Assembly (NCBI GenBank): GCA_905234775.1
Contig: CAJOJC010000008.1
Span: 1 to 27,503 of the forward strand
Source of the DNA: an uncultured Bacteroidales bacterium
GTDB lineage: Bacteria > Bacteroidota > Bacteroidia > Bacteroidales > UBA932
Reading direction: 5' to 3'
DNA: 27,503 nucleotides
Shown here: piece by piece, positions 4,496 to 12,212 of the stretch
Layout of the letters: each line of letters starts with the position of its first letter
How positions within the stretch are numbered: the first letter of the stretch is position 1
Program-made: the position numbers and the translations under genes
Notes under the pieces: generated by a model
What the model saw: only the letters and a program-made list of their open reading frames with translations
Databases searched by the model: none
What the model was told of the DNA's origin: nothing

Positions 4496-6285
4496 TTGAC
4501 CTTGATCCATTCGCGGAGCCATGCCCGCTCGGGCGCGATCTCTCCGTTCAAATACTGTTCGATCAGCAGCGACGCGATGGGAGCCGAAACGGATCCGCCC
4601 CATCCTCCGTTCTCCACGTATGCGGCCACGGCGATCTGCGGGTTCTCGCGGGGCGCGAAGCAGATGAACACGGAGTGGTCGTCGCCGTGCGGATTCTGGG
4701 CGGTGCCCGTCTTTCCGCAGATGTCCAGCCCGCGAACCCGCGCGAGCGTGGCCGTGGACCCGTCAGCGACCGTCATGTTCACGGCCTGCCACATACCCTC
4801 CACCGCCGCCTCGAAGTGCCGAGGGTCGATTCCCGTCTCATGGCGAGAAGCAACGGTGTCGTCAAGCAGGTGCGGCGTCACATACCACCCCCTGTTCGCC
4901 ATGATAGCGGCGAGATTCGCAATCTGCAGCGGGGTGGCGCCTATCTCGCCCTGGCCGATAGCCAAAGACACCACGGACGAGAACTTCCAGTGCCCGTGGC
5001 CGTAGACCTTATCGTAATACCCCGAAGTTGGAATCGTTCCTCCCAATTCTCCCGGATAATCGGTCCCCAACTTGCTGCCGAAGCCGAAAGCGCGAACGTA
5101 GGACTCCCAGGCATCGAAAGCCTCCGCAGTGGACTCATAGCGCTTGTTCTCCAGCACGTTCTTGAACACGTTGCAGAAATATGCGTTGCACGACATCCGG
5201 ACAGCCTCGATAAAGTTTAGGGGCGAGCGGTGCTCGTGGCAGCCGAGTTTCTTGCCAGGAGCATAGACATAGCCTCGCGAACAGCTGTATTGCGTCCTCG
5301 GATTCAGCACGCCCTCCTGCATACCTATCAGGCCGCACACCAGTTTGAAGACCGAGCCGGGCGGGTAACTGGCCTGCACCGTACGGTTGAAAAGCGGCTT
5401 GCCGGGATCGCTCGACAGTCTTTCGTAGTTGCTGCCCATATTCGCCAGGACGTCCACGTCGATGCCCGGGCTCGAGACGAGCGCGAGTATCTCGCCGGTC
5501 GCCGGCTCGATCGCGATCAGCGAGCCCGTGCGCCCCTGCATCAACTCCTGCCCGTACTGCTGGAGATGCGCGTCAATCGTGGTGCGTATGTCCTTGCCCG
5601 GAACGGCGAGCTTATCTTCGGAGCCGTCGTTGTAGGAAGTCAGCACGCGGTTGCGCGAATCCCTCAAATAGATGTGATACCCCTTCTCTCCGCGAAGTTC
5701 CTCCTCGCGGGCAGCCTCCAGGCCCGTACGGCCCACATTGTCGCCGCCCTTGTACTCCGGATGCTTCCTTATGTAGTCCGCGTCCACCTCGGACACATAG
5801 CCCAGCAGGTTACCTCCCGCGTTGAAGGGGTACATGCGCTCGGTGCGTATCTGGCCGCGGAAACCGGGGAAGCGGTACTCAACTTCGCTGAAGCGCATAT
5901 ACACGTCTTCGTCCACGTGCTTCAGAAACACCAGAGTCTTGAAGCCGATGCGCGTGCGGTATGACCTGTAGTACGCAAGCCTCTCACGCACGAAGTCCGG
6001 GTCGATGTCCAGAACGCGAGCCAGCGCCAAAGTGTCCAGCCCGCTGATTTCGCGCGGGGTCACCAGGATATCGTAGGTGGCCTGGTTGCCCACCAGCACC
6101 TCGCCGCTGCGGTCGTAGATGACCCCGCGCGGCGGGTAAATTGTCTCGTAAACTATGGAATTGTTCAGCGCGTCCGTCTTGAACTTGCTGTTCACGATCT
6201 GGATGTAGAACAGCCGGGCGAGCAGCAGGACTGCGGCTATTGCAAGACCTATCCTGATCGTGTTCAGTTTGCGCCTCGCCTCCAT
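4492..6285 (-). CDS. mrdA: Penicillin-binding protein 2 (elongation transpeptidase)
   Basis: A 597-aa class B PBP that cross-links peptidoglycan with RodA in the elongasome. A single N-terminal membrane anchor (about residues 10-30) is followed by the dimerisation domain with PPRGVIYDRSG (51-61). The transpeptidase domain carries S311-V-F-K (SxxK, nucleophile Ser311), S365-C-N (SxN) and K525-T-G-T. All three motifs are intact, so it should be active and beta-lactam sensitive. The start ATG at 6285 shares one base with the mreD stop (TAATG), and the stop overlaps the rodA start, so translation is coupled along the operon. Confidence 0.95.
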   Translation of the reverse strand: MEARRKLNTIRIGLAIAAVLLLARLFYIQIVNSKFKTDALNNSIVYETIYPPRGVIYDRSGEVLVGNQATYDILVTPREISGLDTLALARVLDIDPDFVRERLAYYRSYRTRIGFKTLVFLKHVDEDVYMRFSEVEYRFPGFRGQIRTERMYPFNAGGNLLGYVSEVDADYIRKHPEYKGGDNVGRTGLEAAREEELRGEKGYHIYLRDSRNRVLTSYNDGSEDKLAVPGKDIRTTIDAHLQQYGQELMQGRTGSLIAIEPATGEILALVSSPGIDVDVLANMGSNYERLSSDPGKPLFNRTVQASYPPGSVFKLVCGLIGMQEGVLNPRTQYSCSRGYVYAPGKKLGCHEHRSPLNFIEAVRMSCNAYFCNVFKNVLENKRYESTAEAFDAWESYVRAFGFGSKLGTDYPGELGGTIPTSGYYDKVYGHGHWKFSSVVSLAIGQGEIGATPLQIANLAAIMANRGWYVTPHLLDDTVASRHETGIDPRHFEAAVEGMWQAVNMTVADGSTATLARVRGLDICGKTGTAQNPHGDDHSVFICFAPRENPQIAVAAYVENGGWGGSVSAPIASLLIEQYLNGEIAPERAWLREWIKVK

Positions 6286-6794
6286 TACCTGTTACGTCCG
6301 AAAATGAAATTGCCCAGCAGCACGCAAAGAAGAGCGCTCACTCCGGTGGATAAAAGAGTACGGACGGCATTGAACCAGAACGGCCTCGTGCCTGCCGAAT
6401 CCACCCACACATACAGCCCGAAGAACAGCACGCAAGCGAGCGTGAGCGTCAGCGCCTGCTCGGCTGTGGCCTGATGCGCGATGGGAGAATCGTCCCTATA
6501 AGTCAAGATTTCCTCGCCGCTGACCAGCCTCAGGAGAGGGAAGCGCAGCAGCGCGAGCGGGAGCAAGGTGCAACTCGTCAGTCCGAGCGTGCCCGAGCCC
6601 ACGAAGTCCACGACGAAGCCGGCGGCGAAGGCGAGCGCGAGCGCGGCGGGCGTTCCGTAACGCGACGGCAGGCTGACTATCAGAAGCGGCAGCAGGCTGA
6701 TGAGCACGTACTGTGAGAAGAGGAAGTAGTTGCTGATCAGTGCCTGCGCCAACGTCAGAATCGCGAACACTATGAAATAACGGCCGTTCTTCAT
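6285..6794 (-). CDS. mreD: Rod-shape protein MreD
   Basis: A 169-aa hydrophobic protein with about five or six membrane segments (for example FIVFAILTLAQALISNYF near the N terminus) and little other conserved sequence, as usual for MreD. It is the integral membrane partner of MreC in the elongasome. Identity rests mainly on position: it overlaps the mreC stop (ATGA) and the mrdA start. Size and topology fit the Bacteroidetes form. Confidence 0.85.
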   Translation of the reverse strand: MKNGRYFIVFAILTLAQALISNYFLFSQYVLISLLPLLIVSLPSRYGTPAALALAFAAGFVVDFVGSGTLGLTSCTLLPLALLRFPLLRLVSGEEILTYRDDSPIAHQATAEQALTLTLACVLFFGLYVWVDSAGTRPFWFNAVRTLLSTGVSALLCVLLGNFIFGRNR

Positions 6795-7621
6795 CGCTGC
6801 TCCTCCTCTGCTTTTTGTTCGAGCGACTCTATCGCCGAAAGGTTGCGATTGCGCACCACTGTCACATAGTCCAGCGCATTGAAATCCTGCAGCAGTTCCA
6901 CCTGCACGTCCTGGGATGCACCGCTTCGTGTGCTCGAGCCCACTACCACGCCCACCGGTATCTCAGCGGGGAAGATGGCGGAGTAGCCGCTGGTCCACAG
7001 CGTGTCTCCGACCTCGGCCTTGTATCCGAGCGGGATGCCGCTGAGCACCGCCCCCTTCGAAGAGCGGCCGTTCCACGAAAGCGGGCCGGCCACACCGTCG
7101 CGACCGATTCGGACGCTGACGTGCATGTTCGGGTTCATCAGCGTGCGGCCATAGGCCATATGGTCGTCCGCGGCGTCGATGACGCCTACCACACCCTCGG
7201 AGGTGACCACTCCGCAGTCCGGGCCTACCCCCTCGAGCAAACCTTTGTCCACTATTATGTAGTTCCGCTGCGATTTGGTGCCCATTTTTACTATATGGGC
7301 GAAAATGTAATCGAAGCCGTCGTCCGAGGAGTGAGCCTTGGACAGATATTCTTCACTCTTTTCGAGTTCACGGTATTTGCGAAGTTCCTCGGCCAGACGG
7401 GCGTTTTCCTCTTGGAGCATCTTGTTGCGGGAGTCCAGTTGGAAGTATCCGGCGATTCGGTTTCCGCCGCCCCAGAGCCAGCCTGACACGCGATGCGACG
7501 CGCGGTTCAGCCAGATGTCCTGAAGCACGGACGAACTGTGCAACATAGCGATGGCAGCAACCTCCAGGATAATGAAGATTGCTGCCGATAGTACGATTGC
7601 CGAGGACTTGCGGCGCGGCAT
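6791..7621 (-). CDS. mreC: Rod-shape protein MreC
   Basis: A 276-aa bitopic protein. One N-terminal membrane helix (about residues 9-28) is followed by a coiled coil (about 60-95, ending LEKSEEYLSK), then the beta-rich periplasmic domain with YIIVDKGLLEGVGPDCGVVT and GVVGVIDAADDHMAYGRTLMN. The motif GDTLWTSGYSAIFPAEIPVG is the usual MreC C-terminal beta-barrel signature. It links cytoplasmic MreB to the PBP2-RodA synthase. The start overlaps the mreB stop by one base, and the stop overlaps mreD by four. The C-terminal tail is rich in Glu and Lys. Confidence 0.93.
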   Translation of the reverse strand: MPRRKSSAIVLSAAIFIILEVAAIAMLHSSSVLQDIWLNRASHRVSGWLWGGGNRIAGYFQLDSRNKMLQEENARLAEELRKYRELEKSEEYLSKAHSSDDGFDYIFAHIVKMGTKSQRNYIIVDKGLLEGVGPDCGVVTSEGVVGVIDAADDHMAYGRTLMNPNMHVSVRIGRDGVAGPLSWNGRSSKGAVLSGIPLGYKAEVGDTLWTSGYSAIFPAEIPVGVVVGSSTRSGASQDVQVELLQDFNALDYVTVVRNRNLSAIESLEQKAEEEQR

Positions 7622-8640
7622 CAGCGCATAAGGAATTTGTAGCGGTCAGTGTTCTTGATCGCCTTGTTGGTTCCTCTTGCAACGGCGTGGAGCGGATCCT
7701 CCGCCACTATGAAGTTGATGTTGACCTTGTCCGTGAGCCTCTTGGCGAGACCGCGCAGAAGCGCGCCGCCGCCGGAGAGGTAAATGCCGTTCTCCACGAT
7801 GTCCGAATAGAGTTCCGGAGGAGTCATCTCGAGAACGTGCAGAATCGAAGTCTCGATTTTCGCGATGGATTTGTCCAAGCAATGGGCGATCTCCTGATAG
7901 GTGATTCTGGCCTCCACGGGGTGCGCGGTCATGAGGTTGGGCCCTTTGATCACCATCGGCTCCGGTTCGTCGTCCAGTTCGGTTATCACGGCGCCCACAC
8001 CCACCTTGATCTGCTCGGCTGTGACCTCGCCGACCTTGATGTTGTGCTGCTGGCGCAGATAGTACATAATATCGTTCGTGAACACGTCACCGGCAGTGCG
8101 GATGCTCTCCTGCTCCACGAGTCCGCCGAGCGAGATGACCGCGATCTCGGTGGTTCCGCCGCCGATATCCACAACCATATTACCCTTCGGAGCCTCCACA
8201 TCCAGGCCGATACCGAGGGCTGCCGCCATAGGCTCGAACACAAGATACACATCGCGTCCGCCGGCGTGCTCCGTGCTGTCGCGCACGGCCCTTATCTCCA
8301 CTTCGGTACTTCCGGAAGGGATGCCGATCACCACCTTCAGGTTAGGGGCGAAGAGGTGCCTCTTGCCGCCCACCTGCTTGATGAAGCCCCTGATCATCAT
8401 CTCCGCGGCGTTGAAGTCCGCGATAACGCCGTCCTTCAGAGGGCGGACCGTCTTGATGCCGGGGTTCGTGCGTTCGTGCATAAGTTTGGCCTGATGGCCT
8501 ATCGCGAGGCACTTGCCGGACGCGACATCAAGAGCCACGATGCTGGGCTCGTCCAGAACGATCTGTCCGTTTTGGTAGATGACGGTGTTGGCTGTGCCGA
8601 GGTCTATTGCCAGTTCCTGGCTCAGAAAAGAAAATGCCAT
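7621..8640 (-). CDS. mreB: Rod-shape actin homologue MreB
   Basis: A 339-aa bacterial actin that forms membrane-associated filaments steering elongation. Phosphate-1 LAIDLGTANTVIY lies near residue 12. Other visible parts are the DEPSIVALD segment, phosphate-2 VVDIGGGTTEIAVISLGG and the adenosine motif YLSGGGALLRGL. Length is standard. The gene heads the mreBCD-mrdA-rodA operon. Its promoter has a -7 box at 8665-8672 with a TTTG at 8694-8697 on the same strand, 21 nt apart, a good Bacteroidetes -33/-7 arrangement. It is divergent from ispD with only 49 nt between start codons. Confidence 0.97.
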   Translation of the reverse strand: MAFSFLSQELAIDLGTANTVIYQNGQIVLDEPSIVALDVASGKCLAIGHQAKLMHERTNPGIKTVRPLKDGVIADFNAAEMMIRGFIKQVGGKRHLFAPNLKVVIGIPSGSTEVEIRAVRDSTEHAGGRDVYLVFEPMAAALGIGLDVEAPKGNMVVDIGGGTTEIAVISLGGLVEQESIRTAGDVFTNDIMYYLRQQHNIKVGEVTAEQIKVGVGAVITELDDEPEPMVIKGPNLMTAHPVEARITYQEIAHCLDKSIAKIETSILHVLEMTPPELYSDIVENGIYLSGGGALLRGLAKRLTDKVNINFIVAEDPLHAVARGTNKAIKNTDRYKFLMR

Positions 8641-8664
8641 TTTTGAAGTGTGTGTTTATCCTTA

Positions 8665-8672
8665 CAAAAATA
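8665..8672 (-). promoter_or_regulatory. -7 box of the mre operon promoter
   Basis: On the minus strand this reads TATTTTTG. A TTTG at 8694-8697 (minus) lies 21 nt upstream, fitting the Bacteroidetes -33/-7 spacing. The -33 element lies inside the first codons of ispD, so the two divergent promoters overlap. Confidence 0.65.
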
Positions 8673-8674
8673 GT

Positions 8675-8682
8675 TAATTTTG
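8675..8682 (+). promoter_or_regulatory. -7 box of the ispD promoter
   Basis: TAATTTTG matches TAnnTTTG and ends 7 nt before the ispD ATG at 8690. Transcription would begin within a few bases of the start codon, implying a very short or absent leader. Confidence 0.55.
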
Positions 8683-8689
8683 CAGCATT

Positions 8690-9379
8690 ATGTCAAAAAA
8701 AGTTTACGGAGTGTTCGTGGCCGGCGGAAGCGGCGTCAGGATGGGGACTGAGGTTCCCAAGCAGTTTCTTGAACTCGGCGGCCGCCCCATCCTTCAGCAG
8801 TCGATTCTGAAGTTTATGTACGCCTGCCCGGAACTCATTCCGGTGGTGGTGCTTCCGGTAGATCATATCCAGACTTGGAAGCGGCTTTGCGTGGAGAATC
8901 GTTTCGATTTGCCGCAGATTGTCGTGGATGGCGGCATCACCCGCTTCCACTCCGTACGCAACGCGCTCGAGAAGGTGCCCGACGGAGCGATGGTCTTCAT
9001 CCACGACGGCGTGCGGCCGCTCGTCAGCGTGGACCTCATCAAACGCATTCTCGCCGCCTCGAACGACGAGCGCTCCGTGATCCCGGTCACTCCCGTCACG
9101 GACACGCTCAAATCACTGGTCCCGGCAGGCGACGGAACATTGAAAGCCAGCGGCGAACCTGACCCCGACCGCTCGAAACTCTACGGTGCGCAGACCCCGC
9201 AGCTTTTCCTCTCGGAACAGATAAAGAAAGCCTACAAAATCGGCTACGATCAGTCTTTCACGGACGACGCTTCGGTGGCGCGGGCATCAAATATACCTCT
9301 CACCTATATCTTAGGAGAGAGGTACAATATCAAGATTACGACCCCCGAGGATCTTGACCTCGCGGAGAAACTATTTTGA
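8690..9379 (+). CDS. ispD: 2-C-methyl-D-erythritol 4-phosphate cytidylyltransferase
   Basis: A 229-aa nucleotidyltransferase that converts MEP and CTP to CDP-methylerythritol in the non-mevalonate isoprenoid pathway. The N-terminal GVFVAGGSGVRMG with VPKQFLELGGRPIL is the CTP-binding loop. DGGITRFHSVRNAL, IHDGVRPLVS, PVTDTLK and GAQTPQLF are the family blocks. Isoprenoids supply undecaprenyl phosphate, so it fits beside cell-wall genes, though the gene is transcribed alone. The start follows a -7 box with almost no leader. Its 3' end overlaps the convergent Lrp-family gene by 9 nt. Confidence 0.95.
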   Translation: MSKKVYGVFVAGGSGVRMGTEVPKQFLELGGRPILQQSILKFMYACPELIPVVVLPVDHIQTWKRLCVENRFDLPQIVVDGGITRFHSVRNALEKVPDGAMVFIHDGVRPLVSVDLIKRILAASNDERSVIPVTPVTDTLKSLVPAGDGTLKASGEPDPDRSKLYGAQTPQLFLSEQIKKAYKIGYDQSFTDDASVARASNIPLTYILGERYNIKITTPEDLDLAEKLF

Positions 9380-9841
9380 TTTCTTCACCCAGACCTGACG
9401 CTGGAAGGCCTCACTGAGCGAAATCATCGTCTCGGTGCTGTCCACTGCGGGTATCTTCTGAATGGAGTTAAGAACGACTGCCATAAGGTGGTCGAAATCC
9501 GAGCAGTACAGTTTGATGAGCATCGATGAGTGACCGGTGATGAAGTGGCATTCCACCACCTCGGGAATCTTCTTCAGAGCGGCGATCACATCGTTGAACT
9601 TGTTGGGCTCGGAGATGTTCATCATAATGAACGCGCACACCGGGAAGCCCATGGCGGACGGCTTGACCCTCGCGGAAAAGCCGGTGATGATGCCGGCGTC
9701 CTCGAGTTTGTTCACCCTTTGGTGAATGGCCGCGCCGGACACACCGCACTCACGCGCGATTTCCAGGAAGGGCATCCTTGCGTCTTTGACCAGAAACGAC
9801 AGGATCTTCCTGTCCATTTCGTCGATTTTGTATTCGCTCAT
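9371..9841 (-). CDS. Lrp/AsnC-family transcriptional regulator
   Basis: A 156-aa regulator with the usual two parts. The N-terminal winged helix-turn-helix (about residues 5-55: MDRKILSFLVKDARMPFLEIAR with VSGAAIHQRVNKLEDAGII) precedes a C-terminal RAM ligand-sensing domain (VCAFIMMNI, VVECHFITGHSSMLIKLYC, TETMISLSEAF). Such proteins sense amino acids, often as octamers. It lies 9 nt after topA on the same strand and probably shares its transcript. The target genes cannot be read from the sequence. The 3' end overlaps ispD. Confidence 0.9.
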   Translation of the reverse strand: MSEYKIDEMDRKILSFLVKDARMPFLEIARECGVSGAAIHQRVNKLEDAGIITGFSARVKPSAMGFPVCAFIMMNISEPNKFNDVIAALKKIPEVVECHFITGHSSMLIKLYCSDFDHLMAVVLNSIQKIPAVDSTETMISLSEAFQRQVWVKKSK

Positions 9842-9850
9842 ATAGTCGTT

Positions 9851-12151
9851 TTACTTTTTGCGTCTGCTGAAACGGCGTTTTGCCTGAGTGGGGTCGGAGG
9901 ATGCGACGATGTCTTTGGCCATCTGTTCCGTCACGTCTTCCGCCTTGGTGCCGTGGGGGAGTTTGTAGTTCTGCCCGTTAGCCTTCAGGTAAGGGCCGTA
10001 GCGTCCGTTCATCAATGCGATTCCGCCGGGGAATTCTCGTATGACCTGGTTCTGGGCCGCCTTGCCGAGTTCGGCCTGGATCAGCGCGATGCTCTTTTCA
10101 AGGCTGACGGTCAGAGGATCCACGTTGCGCGGCATGCCCACATTGCGGTCGCCGTATTTCAGATACGGTCCGAAGCGGCCTTTGGTGGCTATGATTTCCA
10201 CTCCTTCGTATTCGCCCACCTTGCGCGGCAGGGCGAGGAGCCTGAGAGCCTCCTCGAGCGTGATGCTTTCAATCAGCACGCCTGCGGGCAGCGAAGCGAA
10301 CACGCGCTCGTCGCCGTCGCCCTTCTGCACGAACGGTCCGAACTGGCCGAGTTTGGCGACCACCATCCTGCCGTCCGCAGGGTCGATGCCCAACTCGCGC
10401 TCGACCTTCATAAACTGCTTGTCGCTCACAGCCTGCTCCACCTGAGCGTGGAAAGGAGAGTAGAAGTCTCCGATGCACTTGTGCCAGTCGAGTTTGCCCT
10501 CGGCGATCTCGTCGAAGGAGTTCTCCACGTTGGCCGTGAAGCCGTAGTCGAGTATCTCTTCGAAATTGTCGCACAGATAGTCCGTCACGACCATTCCGAT
10601 TTCGGTCGGGAGAAGTTTGCCCTTGTCCGCGCCCACCGTTTCGTTCCAACGGGTCTCGGTGATCTTGTCGCCCTTCAGGGTGTAGTTCACCACCGGCCTG
10701 AGTTCGCCGAGTTTGTCGCCCTTGACCAGGTAGCCGCGCTCGGTGGTGAGGGTGGTGATGGTGGGGGCGTAGGTGCTCGGACGGCCGATGCCGAGTTCCT
10801 CGAGTTTGCGCACGAGGGTCGGCTCCGAATAGCGGAGGGGCGCCTGGGTAAACTTGCAGGTGGCGTTCGCGACCTTCAGAGTGAGTTCCTGGCCTATGCT
10901 CATCGGCGGCACGGATGCGAGTTCTTCGTCGTCCGCTTCGTCGTCCGTTCCCTCTTTATAGAGTTTAAGGAAGCCGTCGAAAAGGATCTCGGCCGCCTGC
11001 ACGGCGTATTTCTCGCCGCGCTTGTCGATGTCGATCGTGATGCCGGTGTTCATCACTCGCGCTTCCGTCATCTGGCAGGCGACAGTGCGCTTCCAGATGA
11101 GGTTGTAGAGTTTCTGCTCCTGCGGAGTGCCGTTGATCGAAGTGTTCTCGATGTAGGTAGGGCGTATGGCTTCGTGGGCCTCTTGCGCGCCCTTGGAATG
11201 GGTTTTATACTGTCTGGGGTGTGAGTACTCCGCTCCGAAATTCTCGGTGATGAACTTTTTCGCCGTGCCCACTGCGAGGCTCGACAGGTTGGTCGAGTCC
11301 GTACGCATATAAGTGATGAGTCCGTGCTCGTAGAGGCTCTGCGCGATGCGCATAGTCTGGCTTACGGGGAAGCGCAGTTTGCGGCCGGCTTCCTGCTGTA
11401 GGGTGGATGTGGTGAACGGGGCCGCGGGCACGCGTACGCCCTCCTTGCGTTCGATGCTCTCCACGGTGTAGCGCGCGCCTATGCAGTCTGCGAGGAAGGT
11501 CTCGGCCGCCATCCCGGTGCCGAACTTCTTGTCCAGCGTGCCGCGCACCTTCGAGCGGCCTACCGAGAACTCGGCGTCCACTCTGTAGAACGGCTCGGGC
11601 TTGAAGGCCATGATCTCCTTTTCGCGGTCCACGGTGAGGCGGAGGGCGACGGACTGCACACGGCCGGCTGAAAGCCCACGGCGGATCTTGCGCCAGAGCA
11701 CCGGCGAGAGTTCGTAGCCCACGAGGCGGTCCAGCACACGGCGGGCCTGCTGCGCGTTCACAAGGTTCATATCCACCGTCCTCGGGTTCTCAATGGCTTC
11801 GAAGATGGCGTTCTTCGTTATTTCGTGGAAGGTTATGCGCCTGGTTTTCGCGGGGTCCAGCCCGAGGGCTTCGGTGAGATGCCACGAAATGGCTTCTCCC
11901 TCGCGGTCTTCATCGGACGCGAGCCAGACCATTTCGGCCTGCTCTGCAAGTTTTTTGAGTTCGGCGACCGTCCTTTTTTTGTCAGCCGGCACCACATACT
12001 CGGGGGTGAAGTTGTTGTTCAGGTCTACTCCCAGCTCCTTTTCCTGAAGGTCCCTGATGTGGCCTTTGGAGGAAACCACTTTGTAGCCTGCGCCAAGGAA
12101 CTTCTGGATTGTCGCCGCTTTGTGCGGGGACTCTACTATCACTAAATTCAT
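9851..12151 (-). CDS. topA: DNA topoisomerase I
   Basis: A 766-aa type IA topoisomerase that relaxes negative supercoils. The N-terminal TOPRIM domain opens MNLVIVESPHKAATIQKFLG and holds D80-E-D-R-E-G-E, which binds Mg2+. The catalytic tyrosine is Y281 in LITYMRTDST. The C-terminal tail has three repeats built on G-[RQ]-[FY]-G-P-[FY]-[LV]-K, the toprim C-terminal repeat type, in place of Cys4 zinc fingers, and ends in a basic stretch (KRRFSRRKK). The ATG at 12151 is chosen because homology starts there; the open frame runs on to 12403 but crosses the divergent PBP gene. The lrp-like gene follows in the same direction. Confidence 0.96.
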   Translation of the reverse strand: MNLVIVESPHKAATIQKFLGAGYKVVSSKGHIRDLQEKELGVDLNNNFTPEYVVPADKKRTVAELKKLAEQAEMVWLASDEDREGEAISWHLTEALGLDPAKTRRITFHEITKNAIFEAIENPRTVDMNLVNAQQARRVLDRLVGYELSPVLWRKIRRGLSAGRVQSVALRLTVDREKEIMAFKPEPFYRVDAEFSVGRSKVRGTLDKKFGTGMAAETFLADCIGARYTVESIERKEGVRVPAAPFTTSTLQQEAGRKLRFPVSQTMRIAQSLYEHGLITYMRTDSTNLSSLAVGTAKKFITENFGAEYSHPRQYKTHSKGAQEAHEAIRPTYIENTSINGTPQEQKLYNLIWKRTVACQMTEARVMNTGITIDIDKRGEKYAVQAAEILFDGFLKLYKEGTDDEADDEELASVPPMSIGQELTLKVANATCKFTQAPLRYSEPTLVRKLEELGIGRPSTYAPTITTLTTERGYLVKGDKLGELRPVVNYTLKGDKITETRWNETVGADKGKLLPTEIGMVVTDYLCDNFEEILDYGFTANVENSFDEIAEGKLDWHKCIGDFYSPFHAQVEQAVSDKQFMKVERELGIDPADGRMVVAKLGQFGPFVQKGDGDERVFASLPAGVLIESITLEEALRLLALPRKVGEYEGVEIIATKGRFGPYLKYGDRNVGMPRNVDPLTVSLEKSIALIQAELGKAAQNQVIREFPGGIALMNGRYGPYLKANGQNYKLPHGTKAEDVTEQMAKDIVASSDPTQAKRRFSRRKK

Positions 12152-12197
12152 ACTGCAAAGAAAATCACAATTAAGGGATTTTTCAAAAATTAATGAG

Positions 12198-12205
12198 TAT
12201 TTTTG
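12198..12205 (+). promoter_or_regulatory. -7 box of the PBP1A gene promoter
   Basis: TATTTTTG matches TAnnTTTG and ends 7 nt before the ATG at 12213. This supports that start and rules out the upstream in-frame start at 12120. As with ispD, the leader would be very short. Confidence 0.55.
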
Positions 12206-12212
12206 CTCCGTT

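Noticed and set aside
9530..11224. Long (564-aa) plus-strand open frame opposite lrp and topA.
   Set aside because: Antisense shadow of high-GC genes: rich in His/Val/Ala/Arg with no family signal, while the opposite frame is a clear topoisomerase I.
12152..12197. A -7 box for topA on the minus strand in the topA/PBP1A gap.
   Set aside because: The nearest candidates miss the TAnnTTTG spacing by one base; no supported call.
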